The translations under genes were made by a program, and so were the position numbers. The notes below the pieces were generated by a model. The model searched no databases. It was not told the DNA's origin and saw only the letters and a list, made by a program, of their open reading frames with translations. Below are positions 1 through 8,648 of a DNA stretch of 64,000 nt, one piece after another. This DNA comes from Methylomonas sp. EFPC3 (GTDB lineage: Bacteria > Pseudomonadota > Gammaproteobacteria > Methylococcales > Methylomonadaceae): assembly GCF_029643245.1 (NCBI RefSeq), contig NZ_CP116398.1, positions 1,426,001 to 1,490,000 on the forward strand, written 5' to 3'. The first letter of the stretch is position 1. Every line of letters begins with the position of its first letter.

Positions 1-18
1 AGACCGCGCCGCAAGACT

Positions 19-1230
19 CTAGAAAAAGGTTATTTCATCGCTATTACTCGAAGAACTCTGGTGGCCGACGGCCGAGGCAGCGGTGTGGTTAAGCAATTCC
101 TCAGGCATGGTGTAGCTCAGCTCCATCCGGGATAGGGTCTCGCCGACATTCAGGCTATCGGCATGGCGGACCCCGACGTTCCGAATCCCGCCGACAGCGC
201 TCTGCAAACTGGCCAGATTGTGCTCGACATGAGTCAGCATCTGGCTGACGCGGTCCTGAAATTGAAATGCGGTCAGTACGCTATAGATCTCGTCGCGAAT
301 TTGCGCACTGTTACTGCGCAAATTGTCGGCGTCGCCTTTGAACATTTCCAAGGCTTTGTGCAGATCGTCGAGCGCTCTGCCAATCGCCAGCTCGGCGTCG
401 CGAATGGCTTTGTCGTCGGAAGTCCCGGATGCCTCGGACATTTTCAAGGTGGAGGACATTGCCAAATTGATACCTTCGATCGCCCGACTGATCTTTTCGC
501 CCGTAGCCGACGAGAAACCGGCCAATTTCCGCACTTCGTCGGCCACGACAGCAAAACCGCGGCCGTTTTCTCCAGCGCGGGCCGCTTCTATCGCGGCATT
601 CAAAGCCAACAAATTGATCTGTTCCGCCACCTTGCGCACCTCCTGAGCCATCGAATCCAGTTGCTTGGTGTGAGTCGATAGCTTTCTGACCTCGTCGACC
701 ACCGCGTGCTCGACGTCCTGAATTTGGCTCAACACTTTTAACACCGTGGTCAGGGCTTCGCGGGTCTCGGCGAACAATACGTCGACGCCGCGATCTTGGC
801 GACTTTGGCGACCGCCGGCGATCAATCGCTCCAATTGGTTGACCATCGCCGCAAAGCGATCTGTCAACACCGTGATTTCCTGCTCAGTGTGGGTACGCGA
901 GGTTTGTACTTGCCGCACTAGGATCGGGACTATCTGCAGGAACATACGCTCCAATTCGACTACGTAGGTTTCCAAATCTTTTAGCTTTGCTTCTTCATCG
1001 CCGCGCCAAGTCCGGTTCAGTTCATGCAAAACCGCTTGCTGCCTGTTGACCAACGCCGAGCCCGCCAAGGCGCCGGCCAACAGTAACGCCACTCCGCCCA
1101 GCACGCTAATCATACTGAATTCCGCCAGTACGGCCGCCAATAAACCGCCAGCCAATCCCAGGCCCACCGTCAAACCGTAAACAAAGCCGGAATCGATTGA
1201 TTTGAGCGTAGGACCGAATGAATTTGCCAT
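19..1230 (-). CDS. methyl-accepting chemotaxis protein
   Basis: Chemoreceptor-type signalling protein of 403 aa. Two hydrophobic segments near the N-terminus (about residues 15-38 and 40-61) are separated by only a few residues, so there is essentially no periplasmic sensor domain. The C-terminal half holds the conserved MCP hairpin tip, with the stretch [20 protein letters not shown] followed by [12 protein letters not shown]. By family knowledge it should bind CheA/CheW and modulate a chemosensory pathway. With no obvious ligand domain, it may sense membrane or cytoplasmic state (inference). No chemotaxis genes are adjacent in the window, so the partner pathway is unknown. It is complete, starting at an ATG. 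Confidence 0.92.
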   Translation of the reverse strand: MANSFGPTLKSIDSGFVYGLTVGLGLAGGLLAAVLAEFSMISVLGGVALLLAGALAGSALVNRQQAVLHELNRTWRGDEEAKLKDLETYVVELERMFLQIVPILVRQVQTSRTHTEQEITVLTDRFAAMVNQLERLIAGGRQSRQDRGVDVLFAETREALTTVLKVLSQIQDVEHAVVDEVRKLSTHTKQLDSMAQEVRKVAEQINLLALNAAIEAARAGENGRGFAVVADEVRKLAGFSSATGEKISRAIEGINLAMSSTLKMSEASGTSDDKAIRDAELAIGRALDDLHKALEMFKGDADNLRSNSAQIRDEIYSVLTAFQFQDRVSQMLTHVEHNLASLQSAVGGIRNVGVRHADSLNVGETLSRMELSYTMPEELLNHTAASAVGHQSSSSNSDEITFF

Positions 1231-1462
1231 GGTATTGCCAACGAATTTAGGACATACGGCTAGGATAGCAGAGAGATTTAAGCGGCCTTCAACTCAACTA
1301 CAGTTTCGAGAATGCCGTCCGTAAATTCGCGACCGGCGATTGCGTTCAAACGTGAGACCTAGGACAATGAGACCAAGCCGGCTGAGCATCGCAGCGCACT
1401 GTTCCGAGCTACGCTTAACCGGTCATGGATATTTTTTCCCGCAGACCCTGCAGGCGGCTAGC

Positions 1463-1735
1463 ATGGACAACGATACTCTGATCGATCAGGCGCGTCGGCT
1501 CTACGCCCTGCTGCTAATCAAACGCCATACCGAAAACCAAGGTCACGAGCGCTTCGACCGCCTGCTGATCCAGGTCTACGCCCGCTACCAGCGCCGACTA
1601 AACCGGTGCGCGATTTGCTACCGCTACCGCTTGGACGATTGCAACCGGGCCGCCGGAACCGACCACACGCCTTGCGAACGCCGCAGCGCGGCAGCTACCC
1701 CAATTCATCCACCAGCGATTTATGCACCGGAATAA
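1463..1735 (+). CDS. small hypothetical protein with a cysteine cluster
   Basis: Candidate 90-aa protein starting at an internal ATG; the open frame extends upstream to 1340, but that part reads less like coding sequence. The first half is a plausible amphipathic helix region rich in Leu and Arg. It is followed by a cluster with a CxxC pair (RCAICYRYRLDDC) and a further Cys in TPCERR, so a small metal-binding fold is possible. I do not recognise the family. It lies in a gap between the chemoreceptor and the mfnB-like gene and converges with the latter, 3 bases apart. It could be spurious. Confidence 0.4.
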   Translation: MDNDTLIDQARRLYALLLIKRHTENQGHERFDRLLIQVYARYQRRLNRCAICYRYRLDDCNRAAGTDHTPCERRSAAATPIHPPAIYAPE

Positions 1736-1738
1736 AAC

Positions 1739-2437
1739 TCAGGCATGAACCGCTCGGTTAGCCTCCGCCGGCCACGATGCGCGGATGCGGCGAATGCGCG
1801 CCAAATCCAGCTGCGCAGTTCGGCGATGTTCCTGGCATAAGGCCCCTCTAAAGCCCAGATAATCCGGCGCCAACTCCAGCAAATCGGGTACATCTTCCAG
1901 ACGCAAAGAACCCGCCAGGCCGGTCAACATTCCTTGCGCGCGCGCCGCAGCGACGAACGCGTCCAATTCGGCGCCGCTCAGCAATTGGGTCAACGAGCCG
2001 CAGCGCTTGTCCATCGTATCCAGCATGACGCCGCGAAAACCGGCGCGGCGCAATTCCGCAATCATGCCGAAATCCGGGCGAGTGTCGGCAAACAGCACCG
2101 CAATCAACGCTATATCCTCTGCAGCGACCGCTTGCAAGGCATCGACACAGGCAAGCCAATCGCCGTCCGGGAAAAACCCGATTTTGACGTAATCAACCCC
2201 CGTGGCCGCCATGTTCCGAACCGCCGGCAGGATCTGTTCGGGTCGCATCGGCAAGTCGCCTATCGTCGCACTGATCCGGGCCTGCGGAAGCGCATTGACG
2301 ATTTCTGTCACCGCTGCCACCGGCAAGGCGCCCAAAGCGCCCTGTTCCGGTTGTTTTAAGTCGATGATATCGACAGCCGCCTGCAGCACCAACCGGGCTT
2401 CCTCCAGGCTGTTCACACTGGCTAACATGCCGGTCAT
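1739..2437 (-). CDS. mfnB: MfnB-like (5-formylfuran-3-yl)methyl phosphate synthase
   Basis: 232-aa TIM-barrel protein of the DUF556/MfnB family. In methanogens MfnB makes the furan precursor of methanofuran from two glyceraldehyde-3-phosphates, and methylotrophic bacteria carry homologues with their tetrahydromethanopterin C1 genes. Visible family signatures are MLASVNS at the start, DIIDLKQPEQGALGA carrying a catalytic-type lysine, SATIGDLP, and GVDYVKIGFF with the second conserved lysine. Its ATG overlaps the stop of the upstream DUF447 gene by four bases (ATGA), indicating translational coupling. Bacterial methylofuran synthesis is the likely role; enzymatic activity is inferred from family membership. 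Confidence 0.85.
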   Translation of the reverse strand: MTGMLASVNSLEEARLVLQAAVDIIDLKQPEQGALGALPVAAVTEIVNALPQARISATIGDLPMRPEQILPAVRNMAATGVDYVKIGFFPDGDWLACVDALQAVAAEDIALIAVLFADTRPDFGMIAELRRAGFRGVMLDTMDKRCGSLTQLLSGAELDAFVAAARAQGMLTGLAGSLRLEDVPDLLELAPDYLGFRGALCQEHRRTAQLDLARIRRIRASWPAEANRAVHA

Positions 2438-2997
2438 GCCTGCGCTCCGGATTGATGTTTTTCGATAACGTCCATTAACCAGGCCCAGGCTTCGCGTTCT
2501 TTTTCGCCTGCGGTTTTTTCCAATCCGATCCGTAAATAATCCAACTCGGCCTGAATTTTTGCCGGCGGCAACATATCGAGCCGGCTGACCAGAATGGCGG
2601 CTTCCAGTACCGCGTACTGCGCCCGGTTATAACCTTGAAACGGCCGGTGATTAACGGTATGGGTTACCTTACAAAACAATTTAGGTCGCAGTTCATCGTC
2701 TTCGACCCGCACCAGCTGCAGTTCGGCGTGCGCCAAGCTATCAGCCAGATAAAAACCGGCCACGCGCTCGGCCGGTGATAAAGGCCAATCCCGGCGCCCG
2801 CTCAGACAACCGGCAAAAATTCGGACGTCGTCGCAAAAATTGATGACTGCCGTTTTGCTCAACAAGAGGTTTTCCAACGTTGCGGACGGACGAAACGGCA
2901 GAATAATGCGCCAATCGCCGTCGATATGCACGCCCATTGGGGCAATATGAACCTCGCCTTGCGGATTGACGGTGGTTACCAAGGTTTCTTGAATCAT
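2434..2997 (-). CDS. DUF447 family protein, C1-cofactor associated
   Basis: 187-aa protein resembling the DUF447 family, a flavin-reductase/split-barrel-like fold found with methanopterin and methanofuran genes in archaea and methylotrophs. Characteristic segments are the opening MIQETLVTTVNPQGEVHIAP and the following GVHIDGDWRIILPFRPSATL. The biochemical role of the family is not firmly known. It is first in a two-gene operon with the mfnB-like gene, overlapping it by four bases, so it probably takes part in the same cofactor pathway. A divergent response-regulator gene starts about 140 bp upstream, leaving room for two promoters. Confidence 0.8.
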   Translation of the reverse strand: MIQETLVTTVNPQGEVHIAPMGVHIDGDWRIILPFRPSATLENLLLSKTAVINFCDDVRIFAGCLSGRRDWPLSPAERVAGFYLADSLAHAELQLVRVEDDELRPKLFCKVTHTVNHRPFQGYNRAQYAVLEAAILVSRLDMLPPAKIQAELDYLRIGLEKTAGEKEREAWAWLMDVIEKHQSGAQA

Positions 2998-3136
2998 GTG
3001 GGTTTAGGTCTATCCTGAGTCGTAAATTTCGCCGGACAACCGGCGGAACAATCAATAATTTTAATCTTGCCGGCAGCGATCAGGTGTTTTTTTTGCCCGC
3101 AACCACCGTTTCCGATAGAAAACTGAGCAACGTCCT

Positions 3137-3946
3137 ATGCATGCCATCCATATTGCCGACCTGTCGATTTTGTTGATAGAACCGTCGCCGATGCAACTTA
3201 AAGTCATTCTGCAGCACTTACGCGGCGAAGGTATCGCCAAGGTCGAAGGCGTCTCGACCGGCGCGGCGGCGATGGAAAGTTTGCATAGCCATCAACCGGA
3301 TTTGATTATCAGCAGCCTGTATTTGCCGGACATGATGGCAACGGAGTTGATCGAGCAACTCAGGGAAGACGAAGTGCTGAACCATATCCCGTTCATGCTG
3401 ATTTCCAGCGAATCCAGCTTCGACGTACTGGATAACATCCGTCAGGCCGGCGTCGTGGCGATATTGCCCAAGCCCTTCGCCCACGAAGACTTGAAACACG
3501 CGCTCCGTTCCACCATCGAATTCATTGACCCGCAAGAGATCAGTCTGGAACATTACGATATCGAGAACGTGAGAGTTTTGGTGGTGGACGACAGTAAACT
3601 GGCCCGGAAACATATCAGCCGGGTACTGAACAATATGGGGATCGAGAAAATCACCGAAGCGCATGACGGCAAGGCGGGGCTGGATCTGTTCAGCTTAAAT
3701 CAAAACGCCTTCGACTTGATCGTGACCGACTACAACATGCCGATCATGGATGGTCAGCAATTAATCCGCGCGATCCGCCAGGATCTGGGCAACTCGATCA
3801 TCCCTATTCTGATGGTCACCAGCGAAGACAACGAAACCCGGTTGGCCAACGTGCATAAGGCCGGAGTCTCCGGCATCTGCGACAAACCGTTCAATCCACA
3901 GACGGTCAAGGAAATGTTGTACCGGGTATTGGAACCGGAAGATTAA
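3137..3946 (+). CDS. dual-receiver response regulator, first receiver degenerate
   Basis: 269-aa protein of two CheY-like receiver domains and no output domain. The second domain (about residues 148-265) is canonical: VLVVDDS acidic pocket, IVTDYNMPIMDG with the phospho-acceptor Asp, MVTSED for the Thr position, and CDKPF for the Lys. The first domain (about 8-120) has LLIEPSP in place of the acidic pair and IISSLYLPDM, with Ser where the acceptor Asp should be, though LPKPF keeps the Lys. The first domain should therefore not be phosphorylated and may act as a regulatory or docking pseudo-receiver (inference). No histidine kinase is adjacent. Confidence 0.9.
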   Translation: MHAIHIADLSILLIEPSPMQLKVILQHLRGEGIAKVEGVSTGAAAMESLHSHQPDLIISSLYLPDMMATELIEQLREDEVLNHIPFMLISSESSFDVLDNIRQAGVVAILPKPFAHEDLKHALRSTIEFIDPQEISLEHYDIENVRVLVVDDSKLARKHISRVLNNMGIEKITEAHDGKAGLDLFSLNQNAFDLIVTDYNMPIMDGQQLIRAIRQDLGNSIIPILMVTSEDNETRLANVHKAGVSGICDKPFNPQTVKEMLYRVLEPED

Positions 3947-4001
3947 GCGCCCGATATCGCCGTTTTGGAGCTGAACCAAGCTTAAGGCCGCAATACTCGA
4001 A

Positions 4002-4997
4002 TCATCTCGCCAGCTGCAACAGCCGGTCGAAACAGTAGTCGGCCAGCAACTCGTGACCGCCATCGTAGACCGTCAGAGACGCAAACCCGACGTCCCGCTG
4101 CAAAAAAACGACTCTGTCGCCGATACGCGTTGAGCCCGCAGCTTCCCCTTGCGTTAACAAGCGCATCGCCAGACTGGACTCGACGGCGGCTTCGGGTTTG
4201 GCATATAGATCGACCAGACGATTGAAGTAAGCAAGCGAGTGCGCAATCGGCACGGTTCCCTTGTGACCATCCTTAATCCCGGCATACAGTTCGACCCGCC
4301 CCCGGGGACTCGTTGGTAAGGGCCAGTACAAGGGAGAGCGTGCCCGCGCCGCGCCGGCATCGATTGCCGCGCCGCTGCCGGTGCAAGCCAGCACATAATC
4401 GCTTAAATCGGCACTGCCGCTATGTTTGGTTTGCAACTGCCATTCGGCCAAATCGGTAATCGGCGCCCAGGCCAGCCAAGCCTTGACCGGATGTCGGGTT
4501 CTGGAGTACCAGCCCAATGCGGTATAGGCCCCGCCGGAAAAACCGACCACATAAATATTTTGCAAGTCGACATTTGCGTTAGTTAAGGCAAAGCTCACCG
4601 CATCTTCCAAATCGGCAATGACCTGGTCGCTTAGACAGTTTTCAGTAGCGACCGCCGGTCCGCGAAAGTCGGGATGAATGTAGTTCCAATCGTTCAGTTT
4701 GGCTAAGACCGCCAAGGCATCGGGCGTGGCGTAGTTGCCCGCCCAATAATGCAAACTGATCAGCAAAGGCCGCTTCGAGCTAGTCGGCGCGGAGTAAAAA
4801 TAAGCTTTTTGCAACTTGCCGTCGACGCTGCTTGGAATATCCCGAATGTCAAAACCGTCCGGCCATTTAAAGGGTTTGTCGGCGCCAGTTCCATGCAGCC
4901 ACTGGTAGACCGTGGCATAGGTCTTTGCCCCCGCCACATACGAGCAAGCGGCAACCAAAGCCAGGGCTAGAATCAATCGCAGCTTCATGGCACTCAA
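4002..4997 (-). CDS. exported alpha/beta-hydrolase (putative esterase)
   Basis: 331-aa protein with an N-terminal signal peptide (KLRLILALALVAACSYVAGA). The alpha/beta-hydrolase features are an oxyanion-side LLISLHYWAGNY, a nucleophile elbow GFSGGAY, a candidate acid in YAGIKDGHKG and a terminal catalytic-type His in YDGGHELL. This is the last gene of a minus-strand set headed by an MBOAT O-acyltransferase and an SGNH-like protein, and it overlaps the latter by four bases. An exported esterase acting on, or trimming, the acylated product of that locus is a reasonable inference; the substrate is unknown. It could equally be a peptidase of the same fold. Confidence 0.8.
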   Translation of the reverse strand: MSAMKLRLILALALVAACSYVAGAKTYATVYQWLHGTGADKPFKWPDGFDIRDIPSSVDGKLQKAYFYSAPTSSKRPLLISLHYWAGNYATPDALAVLAKLNDWNYIHPDFRGPAVATENCLSDQVIADLEDAVSFALTNANVDLQNIYVVGFSGGAYTALGWYSRTRHPVKAWLAWAPITDLAEWQLQTKHSGSADLSDYVLACTGSGAAIDAGAARARSPLYWPLPTSPRGRVELYAGIKDGHKGTVPIAHSLAYFNRLVDLYAKPEAAVESSLAMRLLTQGEAAGSTRIGDRVVFLQRDVGFASLTVYDGGHELLADYCFDRLLQLAR

Positions 4998-6244
4998 GGA
5001 TCGACTTTAGCCGCAGTACGGTCCATTTCCGTAGCCGCTTGATTAACGATTGTTTGAATCGCCGCAGCGTCTGCGGGATAGTTCCTCGCGTAAGACTCCT
5101 GCAAGCGGCGTAATTTAGCCTGATACTCTGGCAGACCGCCGCTGTCCAGACGGGCGCCGAAATCGGCGAATTCGGCATCGTCAAGTCGAGCACCCATCGC
5201 TCTGTCCATCACTAAATACCCCAAGGTTTTCTTGTAATGCGCCGGCTCCCAAAACCAATGCATCAGTTGACTTGGCTGGGCAGGCACTGCTTCCAAGGCC
5301 GGCCCGTAACTGCCGCTGAAATCCCATATTTGATTCGGCTGGCGACCGGCACGTAGCGCCTCTTCGGCATTGATGTTCACAATTTCCTGTTGCATCGCCT
5401 CGAAACGCGGCCACAAATCCGACAACCATAACGTTTGCCAATACCAAGCGTGAGCCGGGTGGATAATCAACTTGACCTCAACGCCTTCGGCATACGCTTG
5501 CCTGAGTAGTTGGCGAAAATCGTCCAGGCTTTTGCGAAAACCGTCGATGTTTTGCTGCATTTCCTTAAACTGCTGCACATAGCTACGCGTGTAAAACCGA
5601 AAAGTTTTGATATGGTCAAAATCGTCGGTCAAGGGTTGCCAGAAACCGTTGGCAGCCAAGGTGTCTTTGCCCCAGGACTGCTTGCGCACCGTACTCAAAC
5701 TGGCTTGTAACCCGGATACCGAAAGCAGCGATGAGGCTAAATCCGGTAGTTTGGCCGAAAATAAATTGAATTGGTTTTGACCATCGGCGGTTACCGCTAA
5801 ACGTGATTCGGAAAAAGCGCCACTGGTATCCGGTTCAGGATGAAACACCCTTAAATCGAGAGACAAAATCACCAATTTCTGCGGCTTGATCGCTTGTACA
5901 TGTTGAAAGTAACGTCTGATCTCGTACATGCTTACCGACGGCACGGCCACGTTGTAACAGCCCAAACCGGCCAACGCCGGCTGATCGGGCGCCAAGCCGC
6001 GTCCGGCCCGCGAAGTACCGAAAATAGTACATTCCGGCTGCAGGTTCTCGATCCGGTAGGGGTGCGTCAACCGCAGGTGGGCCACATAGTTGGGTTTATT
6101 GGCGTTAATGCCGGCGACGGCGGGCGCGTCGAAAATGCTGAAGGGATTAATAAACCAATTCAACCAGGCAATCAGCGCCAGGGCTCCCAAGACGCAACTC
6201 GCCCAGCACAACAGATACTTGTTCGCTTGTTTCGTGATAGTCAT
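4994..6244 (-). CDS. membrane-anchored SGNH-like protein of an O-acylation locus
   Basis: 416-aa protein with one N-terminal transmembrane segment (about residues 10-31) and a large presumed periplasmic domain. IFGTSRAGRGL resembles the catalytic Ser block of DltD/AlgX/AlgJ SGNH proteins, and WFWEPAHYKK resembles their C-terminal His block. It sits between an MBOAT transferase upstream (3-base gap) and an esterase downstream (4-base overlap), the usual arrangement for two-component O-acyl transfer. There the MBOAT protein exports the acyl group and the SGNH protein places it on a polysaccharide or other acceptor. The acceptor is not evident here. I assign the fold by motif only. Confidence 0.72.
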   Translation of the reverse strand: MTITKQANKYLLCWASCVLGALALIAWLNWFINPFSIFDAPAVAGINANKPNYVAHLRLTHPYRIENLQPECTIFGTSRAGRGLAPDQPALAGLGCYNVAVPSVSMYEIRRYFQHVQAIKPQKLVILSLDLRVFHPEPDTSGAFSESRLAVTADGQNQFNLFSAKLPDLASSLLSVSGLQASLSTVRKQSWGKDTLAANGFWQPLTDDFDHIKTFRFYTRSYVQQFKEMQQNIDGFRKSLDDFRQLLRQAYAEGVEVKLIIHPAHAWYWQTLWLSDLWPRFEAMQQEIVNINAEEALRAGRQPNQIWDFSGSYGPALEAVPAQPSQLMHWFWEPAHYKKTLGYLVMDRAMGARLDDAEFADFGARLDSGGLPEYQAKLRRLQESYARNYPADAAAIQTIVNQAATEMDRTAAKVDP

Positions 6245-6247
6245 CGG

Positions 6248-7798
6248 TTAAAACTGGAAATACAAAAATTCGCTGATTTGGGTCAGGCCCAGCAAGGCCC
6301 AAACCGAGGCCAAACCGATCAGACCGGCCCAGCGCAGGTTTGGCGACCAGATCCCGTTATCGATTAAAACAGCCGACTCCTCCGCTCCGCGCGGCGCTAA
6401 ATAAAAGCGCCCCATGATTTGCTGGGTATTCGGTGCGAGAAAAGTAATGCTCACCGCAACCGATAATACCGCCAGCAAAATGGCTTCCGCACTGACGCTA
6501 ACACCGGTAACGGCCACCCAGGCTCCCAACGCCGACTGTTGCACCACGGCCGAATAAAACGGCGACAGTTGAAGCTGCGGCAACGCTAGCATGCCGGCTA
6601 AAATCCGATGCGCGGTATCGACATCGTTGGCGCGGAAATACACCCAGCCGACGACCACAGCCAGGAATGTCAGCAAATTGCCCGATACCCGACCCAATCG
6701 GCTTGACGATGCCAGATCGTGCCCCAGAGAACGGCGCACGGCGTGCCAACCGTGATTGACGATCAGGTAGCAGCCGTGCAGAGCCCCCCAGATGATAAAA
6801 GTCCAGCCGGCGCCATGCCACAGTCCGCCAAGTAACATGGTAATCAACAGGTTGGCGTAGCGGCGAAGCGGACCCTTTTTGTTTCCGCCGAGCGCAATGT
6901 ACAGATAGTCGCGTAAAAAGCGCGACAGCGTCATATGCCAACGCCGCCAGAATTCGATGATATTGACGGCTTTATACGGTGAATTGAAATTCAACGGCAG
7001 CCGCACCCCCATCATCAACGCCAAGCCGATAGCCATATCCGAATAGCCCGAAAAATCGAAATAGAGTTGAAAGGTATAAGACAAAGCCCCGCCCCAGGCA
7101 TCTAAATGCATCAATTGCTGGCCTTTGGCTGCAGCGGCAAATATCGGCGCACCCAAACCGGCGAGACTGTCAGCGATCACCACCTTTTTGAATAAGCCCA
7201 GGACAAAATAACTCAAGCCGGCGGCAAAATTCAGCGAATCGAAGCGAAATATGCTGCTTCTGCCAAACTGGGGCATCATTTCCCGGTGATGCAAGACCGG
7301 GCCGGCAATCAGGTGCGGGAAGTAGGTTACGAACAGCGCATAGTGCAGAAAATTGTATTCCCTCACCTCACCGCGGTAGGCGTCGACCAAAAAGGCAATC
7401 TGCGTGAAGGTAAAAAATGAAATACCCAGCGGCAAAATGATTTCGGCGTGCGCGTAGCCGGTACCCAGGGCCGCATTGAGGTTTTCCAGAAAAAAATTGG
7501 CGTATTTGTAATAACCCAGTACCGCCAGATTGGCCGAAACGGCCAGGGCAAAGATTCGCTGCCGGGTAGATAGAGCGCGGCGCTCGTCGCCCAGCAGCGT
7601 GCCGATGGCATAATTGAAAAAGATCGACGCGATAATCAGGCCCAGGTAAGCCGGATTCCACCAGCCATAAAAAAATAGCGAGGCGGCAACCAGCCAGCTA
7701 ATCGCCACTCTCCGGCCGGCATAACGGCCCAAGAAAAAAAACAGGCCTAATGTTATCGGCAAAAAAGCCAGGATGAAGGTGTAGGAGTTGAAAAGCAT
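6248..7798 (-). CDS. MBOAT family O-acyltransferase (AlgI-like)
   Basis: 516-aa polytopic membrane protein of the MBOAT family, about the usual AlgI/DltB length. It starts LFNSYTFILAFLPITLGLFF and contains SYFPHLIAGPVLHH-type and DFSGYSDMAIGLALMMG motifs. The catalytic-His region GGLWHGAGWTFIIWGALHG is also present. The family moves acetyl or other acyl groups across the inner membrane for esterification of polysaccharide, teichoic acid or lipid. It is first of three tightly packed minus-strand genes with an SGNH-like partner and an exported esterase. No alginate synthesis genes are present, so the acceptor is more likely another envelope polymer. Confidence 0.92.
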   Translation of the reverse strand: MLFNSYTFILAFLPITLGLFFFLGRYAGRRVAISWLVAASLFFYGWWNPAYLGLIIASIFFNYAIGTLLGDERRALSTRQRIFALAVSANLAVLGYYKYANFFLENLNAALGTGYAHAEIILPLGISFFTFTQIAFLVDAYRGEVREYNFLHYALFVTYFPHLIAGPVLHHREMMPQFGRSSIFRFDSLNFAAGLSYFVLGLFKKVVIADSLAGLGAPIFAAAAKGQQLMHLDAWGGALSYTFQLYFDFSGYSDMAIGLALMMGVRLPLNFNSPYKAVNIIEFWRRWHMTLSRFLRDYLYIALGGNKKGPLRRYANLLITMLLGGLWHGAGWTFIIWGALHGCYLIVNHGWHAVRRSLGHDLASSSRLGRVSGNLLTFLAVVVGWVYFRANDVDTAHRILAGMLALPQLQLSPFYSAVVQQSALGAWVAVTGVSVSAEAILLAVLSVAVSITFLAPNTQQIMGRFYLAPRGAEESAVLIDNGIWSPNLRWAGLIGLASVWALLGLTQISEFLYFQF

Positions 7799-7980
7799 AA
7801 ATTCAGGCTTTTGTCCTGGGTTAGCGCGGGTTTATAAAATGATCGACGCCTAAAAACTACACTAAATGCCAAACTATACAAGCACCCAACCGGCACCATC
7901 TTTCTAAACGATTGATTTAAAATATTATATGGCCTAATAAACCTACTTGGGGGGCTACGTCATGCTAGCTTGGGTTTCGC

Positions 7981-8009
7981 TTGAATCCCTTTCCCAATCG
8001 AAATATACT
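7981..8009 (+). promoter_or_regulatory. sigma-70 promoter of the lexA operon
   Basis: TTGAAT at 7981-7986 and TATACT at 8004-8009 are separated by exactly 17 bases, a good sigma-70 match (4/6 and 5/6). The -10 element runs into the LexA box, so LexA binding would block RNA polymerase. This also argues against the longer lexA reading frame that opens at 7947. Confidence 0.7.
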
Positions 8010-8025
8010 GCTCATAAAAACAGTA
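8006..8025 (+). promoter_or_regulatory. LexA box (SOS operator)
   Basis: TACTGCTCATAAAAACAGTA is a near match to the enterobacterial SOS operator consensus, with outer arms TACTG and CAGTA perfectly inverted (CTG-N10-CAG). It ends 14 bases before the lexA ATG and overlaps the -10 element, so the operon should be autoregulated and induced by DNA damage. Confidence 0.82.
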
Positions 8026-8039
8026 TTTATAAAAGCAGC

Positions 8040-8648
8040 ATGAAACCCCTCACCCACCGCCAGCAGCAAATTCTGGACTTCATCGAGCAAACCTTGGTTC
8101 GGGAAGGCTTTCCGCCGACCATCGCCGAAATCACCGCGGCTTTTGGCATGGGGTCCGGCAACGCTATTCGCGGCCACTTGCAGGCACTGGCCAAGAAAGG
8201 CGCGATTCAACTGACGCCGGGCGCCTCGCGCGGCATTCGCCTGCTAAAACCCGGCACCGATCCAGGCTTACCGCTGATCGGCCGGGTCGCGGCCGGCCAG
8301 CCGATCCTGGCCGAACAACATATCGAAGGCTATTGCCAGCTCGGCCCCGAACTATTCCAGCAGCGGGCCGATTATTTATTGCGGGTACACGGCCTGAGCA
8401 TGCGCGATGCCGGCATCCTGGACGGCGACTTGCTGGCCGTGCAACGTCGGCCCGATGCGCGTAGCGGGCAACTGGTGATAGCGCGGATAGGCGACGAGGC
8501 CACCGTGAAACGGCTGCAGCTGGACGGCGATATCGCGTATCTGGAACCGGCCAATCCGGATTTCAAAACCCTCCGCATCGATTTACGCCAGGAGACATTA
8601 ACCATCGAAGGCATCGTGGTCGGCGTGATTCGCCGGGAACCTTTATGA
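8040..8648 (+). CDS. lexA: LexA repressor
   Basis: 202-aa SOS repressor. N-terminal winged helix: LTHRQQQILDFIEQ, then a recognition region near SGNAIRGHLQALAKKG. The autocleavage site is Ala85-Gly86 in GRVAAGQPI. The catalytic dyad is Ser120 (HGLSMRD) and Lys157 (TVKRL). The start is taken at 8040 because an upstream extension to 7947 would place the promoter and LexA box inside the gene. It heads an operon with imuA, imuB and dnaE2 and overlaps imuA by four bases. Its recognition helix differs from E. coli LexA, as is common for the LexA of such mutagenesis cassettes, yet the operator in front is of the CTG-N10-CAG type. Confidence 0.96.
   Translation: MKPLTHRQQQILDFIEQTLVREGFPPTIAEITAAFGMGSGNAIRGHLQALAKKGAIQLTPGASRGIRLLKPGTDPGLPLIGRVAAGQPILAEQHIEGYCQLGPELFQQRADYLLRVHGLSMRDAGILDGDLLAVQRRPDARSGQLVIARIGDEATVKRLQLDGDIAYLEPANPDFKTLRIDLRQETLTIEGIVVGVIRREPL

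Noticed and set aside
7947..8039. N-terminal extension of LexA
   Set aside because: It would place the promoter and LexA box inside the coding sequence, and the family N-terminus begins at 8040.
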